Shown: positions 10,101 through 20,200 of the stretch, in pieces | How the letters are laid out: every line of letters begins with the position of its first letter | How positions within the stretch are numbered: the first letter of the stretch is position 1 | NCBI GenBank assembly: GCA_019677205.1 | Contig: JAAMXY010000733.1 | Location: forward strand, 1-20,756 | From: Pinguiococcus pyrenoidosus | Lineage: Eukaryota > Sar > Pinguiophyceae > Pinguiochrysidales > Pinguiochrysidaceae | Length of the DNA: 20,756 bases | Direction: 5' to 3' | Notes under the pieces: generated by a model | What the model was told of the DNA's origin: nothing | What the model saw: the letters and a program-made list of their open reading frames with translations, nothing else | The model's database searches: none | Made by a program: the position numbers and the translations under genes

Positions 10101-10943
10101 CGCCTCGCCGCTCGAGTCCACTTGCTCCGTGACCGCAATGGCCTGTTGCCTGCGCAGAGCGCAGTTATGCAGCAGGCTAATGATCTCGTCGTAGGTGTGC
10201 CAGTCGTCGTTGTGGATGTACACGCGGATGTCGCCGTCATTCTGTTGGTCCAGGTGCGGATTGGCGGGCATACTCCGCGCTGCCTCAGCGGTGGTACCGG
10301 TCGTGTTCTGCGGCACGACATACTCGTAGCACTGCACCGTGTCGATCAAAAGCGTCACCAGGACGTCCCTCGCGGCTTCCACGACCGCCCGCGCGCTCTT
10401 CGCAAAGAACGGGTCAAGGACCTCCAGCGGATCCCGAAGCTCCTCGTTCTCGCGGCGGCGGTGCCGCGGGCAGCATCCCTCCCACGCCCACGCCTCCTCG
10501 TCTCCGCAGTCACAGCAGCCGTTGGGCGACGCTTTGTGGAAGAAGACGTCGTGGCCGGTGTGGTCGGACAGCTGGAAGCACGCGTCGCACTGCACGCAGG
10601 TGCTGTCCTTCTCGCAGGTGCGGCAGTTCCAGCAGATATCCCCTTCGCGGAAGACGTAGCCGCAGTATCGCTTGGGGTTCGCATCCTCTAAGCTCTCCAG
10701 ACGACGCGCGTCGCCGTCGAAAGCGAAGGCCAGGAAGCTCTTCAGCCACAACGACACTTCTGACGCATCCGCCGCTCGGAGAACGGCCCGCGTCGCCCGC
10801 TTCACGAGCGCGATGCGCTCTTCCTCAGGCCTGCTCTGCGACCCAAGGGCCAGCGTGTGCACAAAGGTCGCAGGGGGCGGCAATTCGCGGAAAGTTCCGC
10901 TGAATACCGGCGTTCCCGTGTCGAAGGAGATGTTGATCGCCAT
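4159..10943 (-). CDS. UBR1: UBR1-type E3 ubiquitin ligase (N-recognin), three exons
   Basis: Coding exons, in transcript order, are 10943-5231, 5136-4818 and 4738-4159, giving 2203 residues, close to the size of known UBR1/UBR2 proteins. The family binds destabilising N-terminal residues (N-degrons) and, with an E2, ubiquitinates the protein for proteasomal breakdown. Domains in order: a UBR box (93-161) with its Cys/His zinc ligands, the DSTCV segment and CDCGDEEAW; a ClpS-like domain (about 238-335) with HNDDWHTY, the site for bulky hydrophobic N-termini; a long helical scaffold; RING-H2 (about 1232-1397) with CIMC, CGHAVHYTCW and CPLC, split by the long insert usual in UBR1; an acidic linker (about 1905-2010); and the C-terminal UBR domain with zinc ligands C2107, C2110, H2128 and C2132 plus the RRGRPLHL and ERYAKLNE motifs. 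ATG 10943 has A at -3 and G at +4. Keeping the ClpS-like domain favours UBR1/UBR2 over plant PRT6. Confidence 0.95.
4739..4817 (-). other. Intron 2 of the UBR gene (79 nt)
   Basis: Minus strand: donor TACAG|GTATGG, acceptor CTTTGCGCAG|G, phase 2. The join reads DQAYR-SLVETKG and brings the C-terminal UBR domain into frame. Confidence 0.9.
5137..5230 (-). other. Intron 1 of the UBR gene (94 nt)
   Basis: Minus strand: donor GGAG|GTATGT, acceptor CTGTGCAG|A, phase 1. Unspliced, the frame stops at 5217, before the C-terminal domain. Spliced, it continues into an acidic linker (DEGKEQGGEAPG) and on to the conserved C-terminus. Confidence 0.88.
5143..5174. repeat. Four tandem copies of an 8-mer inside the UBR intron
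   Basis: The plus strand reads AGTCATCG four times in a row without mismatch. The array ends five bases from the intron acceptor, so on the transcribed strand it fills the space where a branch point and pyrimidine tract would normally lie. Confidence 0.93.
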
Positions 10944-12669
10944 CTTTTAAACAAGATCTGGCGCCAAGTGCTGCGCCTCTCCGGCTGCTCACGCCGTCGG
11001 CTCGCCTACCCTTCTAGAGAGCCTGAAAGCGCACGCAGTTGCCGAGCGCGGCGGAGAAGTGGCCGGTGGGCGCTGGGGCAGGCGCGGCCCGAGGACAGCG
11101 GAGCTTGGAGGGTTTCGTCGTCTTTCCTTGGTTCGTTCTGTGGCTTCGTCAGCTGATTCAGAGAATTGCGTAAAGTGCACAAGGAAATCGATGAACGCAC
11201 AAGTGGAAGTGACAATGAGTTAGAGAATTATTTTCCACTCGGTCGATGACTGCCGGGGCAAATGCCGGTCGTTGATATTGGGTGGCTTCGGACAGGAGAC
11301 TGCCTCGCTGCCTCGAAGCAAGGCCATCATCGCTCGAAGTCCAGCAAGGGAGATGATTCAGGAATGATGAATTTTTCCTGCCATCGATGTCGCCCCCCGG
11401 CAGTCTCACCAAAAGCAAAAACGAATCAGAGGTTGGGACGAGGAAAAACGACGGATACGACGCTAGACCTCTGCGTCAGTCTGCGATTCCGCAACACCAA
11501 GGGCAGCCACTCGGCGATGCCATGACAGCCTGATACCCGAGCAGCGCGTTTCGCGTGGGGTCCGGGATGTTTCGTAGTCATGCTGGTTCATTCAAGCAGA
11601 TACAAGATGTGCTTTAGCCCCCTGTCCTTCCCTTGGATGTTTCATCGGGATGAACGGGAAAAACGCAAAGCAACGCATCCTACGCAAACCCTCCCCGGTT
11701 TGGCGGATCAATCATGTTCGAGGAGAATTTTGGCGCGGACCTGTTGAGACCTGTCGCCTGCAGCTATGGGGCGCAAAAGCCCCAACCAACTTCAACGTGA
11801 CTCGCCTGACCAAGCAGGATGCATATAACATGTATCGGATGGATACGCGTGCTGCGCGTGGGAAACTGCAGAAGTTCGCCAGCCTTTCACGCATCCATAC
11901 GTCCGATTCGCGTTCCGCGACTTGATTTTCCGTGTGATTCCCGGGCGCATGCTTCGTTCGAGGCGGAGTTAACATGGGGTGCGCCTCCCTTTGTCTCAAA
12001 CCGGGACTGCCTTGACGGCATCACCTGTGAAGAGAATCTGCGTAGGGCACCATGATCAATGATGAAGGCCAATCGGATGGGAGTGAGCAAATCACTCTCC
12101 CGCGTGAGAATCCATAATTGGTTAAGCATCCCACATCTTTCTCAACCCTGAGCAAGTGCTGCAACGTCCCATGCCCGACAAAAGACAGCTGGGATTCACC
12201 CCATACAACCCCCTCGGCTGCCTAAAGCAGCAGTAGCGTCGGTCCGGAAAAGTTCCAGCGCCCTATACCACGGCATCCCGGGATCAGAAACACGTAGATT
12301 CCGGCGCGCTGCAGCTGGCTGCAAGCTGTGGGGTCCGTACAATGGAGAAAAAGCGACAGCCGCTCCGCCGCACGCGCCGGGAATTCTCGCAGGTACCCCT
12401 ACGATCTTCCATTTCCTTCCCGCCGCGCCCAAGCCTCTCCCAACTGATCTCCCAAGCCCGACGCCAGTTTGCGCCGCGGGCAACCCCGCGCGTGCGCAGA
12501 CGCACGATAGCAGAGGTCGCTTCGGACACGAACGTTCCGCGGACCCACCTCCGCAGCAGCCAAAGGAAAGCGGCATTTGGAGGAGCACCTGGCGCCCGTA
12601 CTGGTGGCTCTCGTTGGGTGTGAGGCTCTTCCCAGGCCCTGGAAGTCGCTTCGGCAGCGACGCTTCAGG
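10944..12669. promoter_or_regulatory. Divergent intergenic region, presumed promoters of UBR and phosphoesterase genes
   Basis: These 1.7 kb separate the start codons of two genes transcribed away from each other, so both promoters and 5' UTRs should lie here. I see no gene: the longest ATG frame (11650-11925, 91 codons) has no recognisable domain, and frames running left from about 13340 are shadows of the phosphoesterase. No TATA box or known element is convincing. TTTAAA sits a few bases before the UBR ATG, too close to be a TATA box. Confidence 0.5.
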
Positions 12670-14322
12670 ATGCGCACGGCGGCTCTCCTGCTCCTCTGGC
12701 TCCGCTGCGTCACTGGCGCCGACCCGTTTGAGGAGCTTGAGCTGGCAGCCATCAATGTGCTGGTGCTCACGGACGTCCACGCGTGGATGGCGCTTCCGGA
12801 CGAGCCGGCGCTGGACGGCGATCGAGATGCGACGCTGGCGGACGTAGTGAGTCTCTACGAGCACTTGAAGGAGCGCTGTGCGGAGGAGAAGAAAGACCTG
12901 TTCTTGGTGAACAACGGCGACTTCAGCGACGGCAGCTTTCTCAAGAGACTGCCGAGCAAGATGCTGGAGCCCTTGGTGGACAGCATGCCCTTCGACGCCG
13001 TCATGGTGGGCAACCAGGAGCTCTACACGGAAGATCGGGTGCGCTTGCTCACCAGGCCCGGCGGCTTCGCGCAGATGTGGGGCGATCGCTTCGTCGTGAG
13101 CAACGTCCTCAACGCCGCCACCAGACAACCCATCGGGCAGCAGTATCGATTCTTGCGGGGAGAGTACGGCAGCGTGGTGCTGGTACTGGGCTTCCTCTAC
13201 GACATGCTGGATCATCACCGGAGCGTCGAGGTCCAAACTATCGACGAAGTGCTCGAGCAGCCGTGGCTGTCGCGCGTGCTCGTCGGCAAGGAGGGCAAGT
13301 TCGACGCGATCATCGTCTGTGCACATCTGGGCAACAATCATCCCGCCGTGCAGAGCCTCCTGGATTTCCTACGCTTGCGAGTCGGGACGCGCATGCCGAT
13401 CCAGTTCGTTACGGGGCACAGTCACCAGAGGGCATGGAAGGAGCTGGACGCCCATGCTGCGGCGTACCAAGCCGGGGCGTTCTTGCAGACCATCGGCTTC
13501 GTGTCGTTTCCAAAGATACATGGCACTCCGCCGCGCCAGCGTGGGGAGTTGGCCATGGGCTTCAACCATGCCTTCGTCGACGGCCGGCTCCGTGTGCTTG
13601 AAGCGCTGAGCACGAGCGTCCCGTTCGAGACGCCCGACGCTCAACTGCTGCTGGATGGGATTCAGGCGGCACAGGACCATATGGGCCTCACGCAAGCTGT
13701 CGGCTGTCCCAAGGACGCGTACCGTCTAGACCTGCCGCTGGAGGACGACCTGTCTCTCTGGAGACTCGTTTTCGGGGAGGTGGTGCCGAGTGCGCTCTTT
13801 CGGGGCCACACGGGGAGGGTGTTGATAGCGGGGACGGGTTTCTTGCGGAGAGACCTGCCCGCGGGGCGGTTGACCGCGTTTGACGTTTACAGGATGTCCC
13901 CGTTCGAGGACCCCTTCTGGAAAGTGATGGAGCACGTGAGCGGCGCCACCGTGGAGAAGCTGCTCATGATTCTGAATAATGACCCCCAGCGGACCAAGCA
14001 ACTAGACCCGTCGCTCAGTGTATATGATTCGTGGGCTGGCATCCGACCGGGAGCTAAGGAAGCCCCGCTGAGGAAGCACACGTTGAGGATGGTAGAAGAC
14101 TTTGGGGTGGATCGCAGCATCACGCCGCGCTATGGGGCGTCGCCCTTCGACCCAGAGAGCGACGGCGTCTACGACATTTACACCGTCGGCTTCGATGTCG
14201 GCATGATCTCCGACGCGATCGAAGTCCTGCTCGATATGGACACGCGACCAGAGCACAGCTACGTAGGGCAAAACACCACATCGATGTGGTACACATATCT
14301 GAAGAGAGAGATGCCGTGCTAG
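12670..14322 (+). CDS. Secreted calcineurin-like phosphoesterase / 5'-nucleotidase-like protein
   Basis: A single exon encodes 550 residues. A signal peptide (1-17, MRTAALLLLWLRCVTGA) predicts entry to the secretory pathway. The N-terminal metallophosphoesterase domain carries LTDVHAW (D35, H37), NNGDFSDGS (D84), VGNQELY (N115, Q116), CAHLG (H219) and TGHSH (H250, H252). The C-terminal half matches a 5'-nucleotidase C-terminal domain (FDVYRMSPFEDPFW, then a Ser-Gly-Ala-Thr helix). The GN-ELY and WGDRFVVSNV motifs resemble the fungal YHR202W-type family, whose substrate is not firmly known. The oddity is Q116 where the family has a catalytic histidine. ATG 12670 was chosen because it starts the signal peptide and has A at -3; the open frame upstream to 12577 contains no ATG. 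An ATAAAA string about 50 nt after the stop is a possible poly(A) signal. Substrate unknown. Confidence 0.9.
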   Translation: MRTAALLLLWLRCVTGADPFEELELAAINVLVLTDVHAWMALPDEPALDGDRDATLADVVSLYEHLKERCAEEKKDLFLVNNGDFSDGSFLKRLPSKMLEPLVDSMPFDAVMVGNQELYTEDRVRLLTRPGGFAQMWGDRFVVSNVLNAATRQPIGQQYRFLRGEYGSVVLVLGFLYDMLDHHRSVEVQTIDEVLEQPWLSRVLVGKEGKFDAIIVCAHLGNNHPAVQSLLDFLRLRVGTRMPIQFVTGHSHQRAWKELDAHAAAYQAGAFLQTIGFVSFPKIHGTPPRQRGELAMGFNHAFVDGRLRVLEALSTSVPFETPDAQLLLDGIQAAQDHMGLTQAVGCPKDAYRLDLPLEDDLSLWRLVFGEVVPSALFRGHTGRVLIAGTGFLRRDLPAGRLTAFDVYRMSPFEDPFWKVMEHVSGATVEKLLMILNNDPQRTKQLDPSLSVYDSWAGIRPGAKEAPLRKHTLRMVEDFGVDRSITPRYGASPFDPESDGVYDIYTVGFDVGMISDAIEVLLDMDTRPEHSYVGQNTTSMWYTYLKREMPC

Positions 14323-14332
14323 CGCCGCGAAG

Positions 14333-14346
14333 CGCGTCGCGACGCG
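14333..14346. repeat. Perfect 14-bp palindrome just after the phosphoesterase stop
   Basis: CGCGTCGCGACGCG is identical to its reverse complement and starts 11 bp past the stop codon. In RNA it could form a 5-bp GC hairpin with a CGCG loop. A 3'-UTR role is speculation, as short GC palindromes are common in GC-rich DNA. Confidence 0.6.
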
Positions 14347-14404
14347 GCAGATACGCCGCGCCTTTTTGATGACATAAAATTTTAGGAGCAGCCAAGTATC
14401 CTAA

Positions 14405-15006
14405 CTAACATCCGCTTCTGTAGTTTTTGTATGGGTCAGGTCGAGAAACTCGTTCTTCAAATCGGCACCTTCCAACTGCCACCCGTCTGCTAGCGGTCCA
14501 CCACAAGAAGGGATCGCCACTTGGGCCGACAGCTACGCCGCCCTTGCCGCACCACGAGACACGGCCGTCGCCATCGCCGAGAATAGCGATGCGGAAGCGG
14601 TGGAGCAGCTACTCCGAGGCTACGTTCCCGAGCATGCGGACATGGCCGAGACCGCGACCGCGACCGTGAAACCACACAGCCAGCCGATGATTTGCCACGC
14701 GGTGGATCACAACTCGTTAAATGGGATACGGTGGGCCGGCTGCGTGCATCGGATTCAGACGTGACCGCAGCCGTTGTCCATGCGATGGCTCCTGGTGTAC
14801 AAGATGTCGCTTGGCCTCTGCTGCGAAGCTACCTCACCGTAGAGGGAGCACCGAGGAGTAGCGAGGGGCTTGACGAGGACAGCAAGGCGTCCATTGGCAA
14901 GGTAGCAGAGGCCACCTGCCTGGAGCGCCCCAAAGAGCTACTGATCCACGGCGCAAATACCAGAACATTGAAGCCTACACTGGCAAGGCGAAGCGTCGGA
15001 GCATAG
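14405..15006 (+). pseudogene. Possible remnant of an ankyrin-like coding sequence in two frames
   Basis: The frame 14405-14764 is open for 119 codons but has no ATG until near its end. It reads as plausible protein, including AVAIAENSDAEAVEQLLRGY and then MICHAVDHNSLNGIRW. A second frame ending at 15006 contains VAWPLLRSYLTVEG and ELLIHGANTRTLK. Phrases such as EAVEQLL, HAVDHNSL and LLIHGAN resemble ankyrin repeats, but no complete repeat is present. It may be a decayed gene, exons of a gene I failed to splice, or chance. Confidence is low. Confidence 0.22.
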
Positions 15007-16342
15007 CCGCTCTAGCTTGGCTTCCGCCCAAGGTCCCCGAGATCTCCAGCTCCATGCCATCCATGAGAACTGATTCTTTGGGGTGCTTAACGATTGCCAA
15101 GGAGCGCGCATATCATGTTTTTGGACCGGCATGTGATTGAACCACAACAAGCATGGTGACGGAGGCATACGGAAATATATACCATAACTGGTGTCCGCGT
15201 TCTGTGGTGCATCATCGTTGCCCCCAAGCCACCGCTTTCTTCGCGAGGAGCTCGGTGCTTCTCTCCATCTATCCATCAATCAAGGGCATAAAGCAGAATG
15301 CCCACGCAGGCATGACTCGTCACCATCCCGAGGCGGCCGAGAATCGCTTGGGGTGGGGACGGACTCCGTGGATTGAATCCGTATCAAAACTTCCGGGACC
15401 GTTACGTCCGTAAGGCGAGCCTGGGAGGCTCAAGTCCCTAGCTGGCGCCATTGGCTTGGGATTGGCGAGGGGGAATCTGACTAGCCGTAGTCCTGCCCGG
15501 CATCGGCAGTCTTACGTGGCAATTGTGTGGGACTGAACTCAAAGTTAGGTGGTACGAATGGTCCCATTGGCTGTGCTCCGAAGCGGTTTGGAGCATTTCC
15601 TTCATCGCTCGTTCAACCCGCTCTCTTCTATGATGTCTCCTTGTCATGCGACCCTGGTCCCGAGATGACACCGACTCAAACTTCCTAGGAACCAGTCAGG
15701 TGGAGGAGCAGGCCAACCCCCCATGCGTCAGACTCCTTACCCCTACCATCAAAGAAGCATCGGTAGAGATTCGAGAAAATCCCTGCTAGACAGTAATTCA
15801 TAGCCGAAACTTCTCGCCAGAGGGAAGCGATTTTCGCCACCCCAACCAGCACATCCAGCACCCCCCCCGCAACCTATCCTCGAATATCGCCTTCTCGAAA
15901 CCCTTGATCTGTGTTTGAGTAACACCGGCTGCCCCGGTGTCCACCACGCAGGGACCGTCTGCGCCGTGCGTCTGCCTTTCGCCAGCAGAGGGCTACATTG
16001 GCATCGTGGGCTTCGCCAGCGTCACAAGCAGTCGCAAGCGCGTACTGGGTGCGAACGGTCAAGTTAGGAGCTTGCTGCTGTTTCCGGCGACGGACGTGCG
16101 CACCCGAGGCCGGGGTCTTCGCATCCTGCTAAGCGCCAGGAGCAGCACTGGAAGTCGAAGAGCTGAGCTGGGGACGCGGCGTCTGAGCGCGATAGCAAGA
16201 GGTAGACAAAGCCTGCCTCTGCATGCCGCGCTTAGGAAGCGACGAACTCACGAGTTGGCGCTTCTTTCCCTCTTGGACCAGCTCAAGAACCATTATGAGT
16301 TTCGGGAGTGTTGCCGAGCAGAGCACCGAGCTCCTCTACCCC

Positions 16343-16762
16343 TCACATGTGTTTGCTGCCAACTCGGAGATCGCCGCAACACAGCGTATAAGCGAGAACT
16401 GGGACGCCAACCTCCCGGCTGTACAGGCGTCCGAGGACGTCAGAACGCAACCCGCAATAGTGATCTACAACTCCCGGGATGCAGAGTTGACGGAGATGGA
16501 CCTTGAGGTGAGCGAGCCACAGGCTGGCTCCTTTTCCAGCTGCACGCAGCGCCTCATCATGCTGATCGAATTCTGACACCATGATTGGCATGGTTGGCAA
16601 CAGATTGAAAGGATTTCCTACGATGAAGACGCCCTGATGGACCATCTGGAGGTCTCCATCTTGCTGGAAGGAATCCTGGCGTAGCTGGCTGCGGTCTTGC
16701 GATGGAGCTTGTTCATCGTCGAAACCCGCAAAGAGCTCTGCAAGCTTCTGTGCCGTCTCCAA
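16343..16762 (-). other. Undecided hypothetical ORF (antisense to another open frame)
   Basis: An open frame of about 139 codons has protein-like character (AQKLAELFAGFDDEQ, VHQGVFIVGNPFNLLP) but no ATG at its 5' end, so it could only be an internal exon. The opposite strand is also open (16223-16576), with an ATG at the start and no recognisable domain. I cannot tell which, if either, is coding. Confidence 0.2.
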
Positions 16763-17201
16763 AGGAAGCGGCAGACACTGTCCGCGTTTCTGTTTTTGTG
16801 AGACGCTGGTGTCTCACGTGGTGCCGCCACCCGAGCACATTCTGTTGATCGCCATGTAGAAAAGTCGCGAGGAAAGTAGGATTCGATATCGTGTGTATTT
16901 GTCCGACGAAGAAGGCCTTGTCGAAGTCCAGAGCGCTGCGTTGCGTGTAGATGAAGGAGAGACTGTGTGAGGTGTTGGTTTCAGGAGTGATGGCCTGGAT
17001 CGAGAGGGCCGATCCGACTTTATGCGGCCGCTCGCTTGTCGGTTCCGAGTCCCTCGTATTGCATTCAGCTGAAGGTAGTATACATGATGCATGTGTACAT
17101 ACATGTATTTTTTCAAGACGGTACGTAGGCCTTTGGGGAGGAAGAAGAAAAACAGAAGGAAGTTGAGACGTAGCGCTTCAGTACCCCATCGTCAGCCAGC
17201 T

Positions 17202-20200
17202 TCACTCGGGTTTTGCAGCCGAGCTGGTGCGTCCTCGCGCCACCGATCGTCGTCGCCTCGCTTCGCTGGCCATGGAACCACGCTGCTCAGCGGCGATGGA
17301 ATAGTTTGACAGCAGCTCGCCAATCTGACTTATCATCTTCCGTTCGCGGTCAATCATCGTCGCCATGATCCGTTGGTCAAAGTACTCCTGCAGCTCGCGG
17401 AAGGCGCGGTGCTCCCGCTGGGTGAACTTCCTCTCCTGCTCATCAAGGCGCGCCAGGATGTCGCGCTTGAGATCGCGGAGGAAGCCTCCGTCGCCCTCGT
17501 ACGGACTATCTTCGATGCCTCCCTTCTTCAGCACTTGGATGTACGCCGCGTTTCCCTTCGAGTCCTCGTCCTTTCCCACGGTGGCCAGCGCCTCATACTC
17601 CAGAATCAGCTGCGCGCGAGCGAACGTCGCCTCCGCCTCGGCGTGCTCCTGGACGGAGCCATACCGATCTCCCATGATTGCGATGAGCAGATTCAGCAGA
17701 ATGATTCCCGTGACGAAGAGAAAGAGCGCCAAGAGGATGAACGCCAGCTCTGGACTCGTTGCCTGCGTGCACAACTGCGATCAGCCTAGCTCGGAGCCTC
17801 CTGTCCGTCCAAGTTGCTTTTGCTCCTCGTCCGCATGCCGAAACGTACCTCGTTCAGATCAGAAATCGAGAAATCCCCGAGCAAGAAGGCAAAGACGGAC
17901 AGAAGCGAATTCTCGAAATGCGAGTAGCCATCAAACTCGAGCGCCTCGTCGCGGTTGTCGACGCTGCGAAAAAGCAGCGTGAAGGCCGCAGCGAAGGCGA
18001 CGATGAAGACGAAGAGGACACAGGTAAAGACGGTGATGCCTTTCGTGATCTTGATCGTCATCCGGACAAGCTTCCCGCTCTCCTCCTCTCCTTGCAGGAA
18101 GAACAGAAGCTAGTCGTGGGATGGTAGAGACCCGAGTAAGGCTCGCGTCGGCGAAGCTTTCGGCCGTAGTCATCGTGACGATTCGCACTCACCTGTCCAG
18201 ACAGGGTCGGCATTGTCGCAGCATTCACGATGTTCACCAGTCTTCGGTTGGCATCGTTGGAGGGACCATCCACCAAGACAAACAGCTGGAACGCGAGAGA
18301 CGTGACGATCATGGCGCAGTTCAGGAGGTCCAACACGTTCCATGCGTCGACAAGGTAGGTCAACGCCTTCTGCTGCTGGCAGAACTTCGTGATCTGCCAA
18401 GCTTCCCGGACAATAAAGTACAAGACAAGGACAAGGATCGTAAGCCACAAGCAGAAGCCGAACACCCTCTCCCCCACCCGTGAGCTGACGCTAAAGGAGT
18501 CAAACGTAAGCGCGTAGAAGACGAAGATGACGCTGAGCGCGACGAAGAGTCCGCAGTCCCGCCAGAACTGCCATTTCACCACGGCCTCCCATTTGTACTG
18601 CACCAGCGAGGTCACCACCTCGCTCTCAAACGCTCGAAAATCGTTCAGCAGCCTCGCATTCTTCACAACCTCGGCAAGGAAGGAGACTTCGTCCTTGGCG
18701 ACCGCAATGTCCTTGATCGGAACGATCCACGGAGACACCTGCTGCACGGCCAGATCGCTGTCAAAGTCGACGCCCGTCGCGGTGGCGTGGACCCTCCAAA
18801 ACGAGGATGCCTTCGAGAGGCCTCGCTGCGTTTGGGTTTCCTTGAAGAGCTTCTCGGGAGAGCCATGCGAGCGGTCCATCGAGCCCTGCACCGAGAAGCG
18901 GGGATTGCTGAAGCGCGCCGAGTGCTCCTTCGGATCCTTTGGGTCCGACACGAGCACGAACTGGTAGTTGGGCACCAGCTTGAGGCTTTCCACGAACGTC
19001 ATGAAGAGCTCCGGGTACAGCGCTGCCACCCGATTGAGCTCGTCAACGCACACCAAGTCGGACGCATGGATGCCTTTCTGCAGCTCGAGCGGGGCGGCGT
19101 CCCCAAGGAACGGAAGGAGATTCGGAAACTCGGAAGAGATGTACCGCATGTCCTCATCTCCCTCGTAGACATCGGGGGACCACGTCAAAAACTCATGGAT
19201 CACATTGAGGAGGACTCGTACGCACGACGGACTCTGCACCGCCAGGCATCTGCTCAAAAGGGTCTCGCTCAAGTTGTCGTACGGGAGGAACATCGCGTGC
19301 GGTGCCCGTGAGAGGAGGATGCTCAGGATCTTCGCCTTGTCGTCCCGCACCGCCTTCTTTAGAAGCGCCTCATCAAACTCGGTGCTCGTGGTTTTGGTAT
19401 TGACAAATCGGGTGCTTCTCTTCTCTTCCCCCGCGTCCCCATCCGGCTTGCTCACGTTGACGTCCGACGTGAAGTCCGGGCAGGGATCACACAGACAAAC
19501 CTCTGCAACGATCGTTGGGTCTGCGCGAGCGAAGCGGTCCCACGTGTAGGATCGGTCTACGGTCGCCGATCTCAGGTCCGCCTTGAAGCGTTCGATGACC
19601 GTGGGCCACGCCGGCAGGATTTGGTCCGACCGGAGCGGCTGGAAATCCTCAAAGACCACATTCCTCCAAAGCTCTGGGGTGTGGCTCTTGAGGCTGACCG
19701 CAACGTACGACATGTCCGGAGCGAAGCGCACTCGAAGGATGGACTTTGCATGCGGGAAGACGCGCAGACATCTGCCCTGGACCGACCATATCCGGACTGT
19801 CTGGTCACTGCCGCCGGTGGCCACAAATCTGCCGTCGCTTGAGAGCGCGACGGAGTTCACGTAGCCGTCGTGGCCTTCGAAAGACACGAGCTCCCGCACG
19901 CCCTCCTCGCCAAGGGACCAAAGCTTCGCAGTGGCGTCCGAGCTGCCGGTCACAAGGCGCAGGGTGCGCCACTCTTCCTGCGACTCGTGCGGGAATGCCA
20001 GCGACGTGATCCAAGATGAGTGGCCGCCGATCAGGTGCAGCAGGTTCCCCGACTCGCGGTCCCAGACTCTCGTGATGCCCCTTACGCAGCCAGAGGCCAG
20101 CATTGAGGCATACTCGTCCCTGGAGATCGCCACGGCTCGGATGGGGCTGTCGTGGGCCTTCTCGATGTACGACGACGCGCTCTGGCCACTGCTGAGGTCA

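Larger units (their letters stand above)
14323..17201. other. Convergent intergenic region, 2.9 kb, no defensible gene
   Basis: The region lies between the stops of the phosphoesterase and the channel gene. All open frames are under about 190 codons, and the longer ones lack an ATG at their start. Two stretches have protein-like composition and are listed separately at low confidence (14405-15006 and 16343-16762). I found no tRNA, rRNA, transposase or reverse-transcriptase signature. Confidence 0.5.

Noticed and set aside
11650-11925. 91-codon ATG-started plus-strand frame in the divergent intergenic region
   Set aside because: No recognisable domain, no sign of splicing partners, and length within chance expectation; not called without transcript support.
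12196-13341. Minus-strand 381-codon open frame
   Set aside because: Largely antisense to the phosphoesterase, low-complexity His/Gln/Arg-rich product with no family resemblance, and its start is not an ATG.
15400-15445. GGCTCAAGTCCC resembling a tRNA T-loop
   Set aside because: No 5-bp T stem, anticodon arm or acceptor stem can be drawn around it.
15937-16506. 189-codon plus-strand open frame
   Set aside because: It starts at GTG rather than ATG, is Arg-rich with no domain, and competes with other open frames in the same place.
17085-17112. Alternating TACATG-rich stretch near the channel stop
   Set aside because: Short imperfect dyad with no consistent repeat unit; explained by AT-rich 3' UTR sequence.
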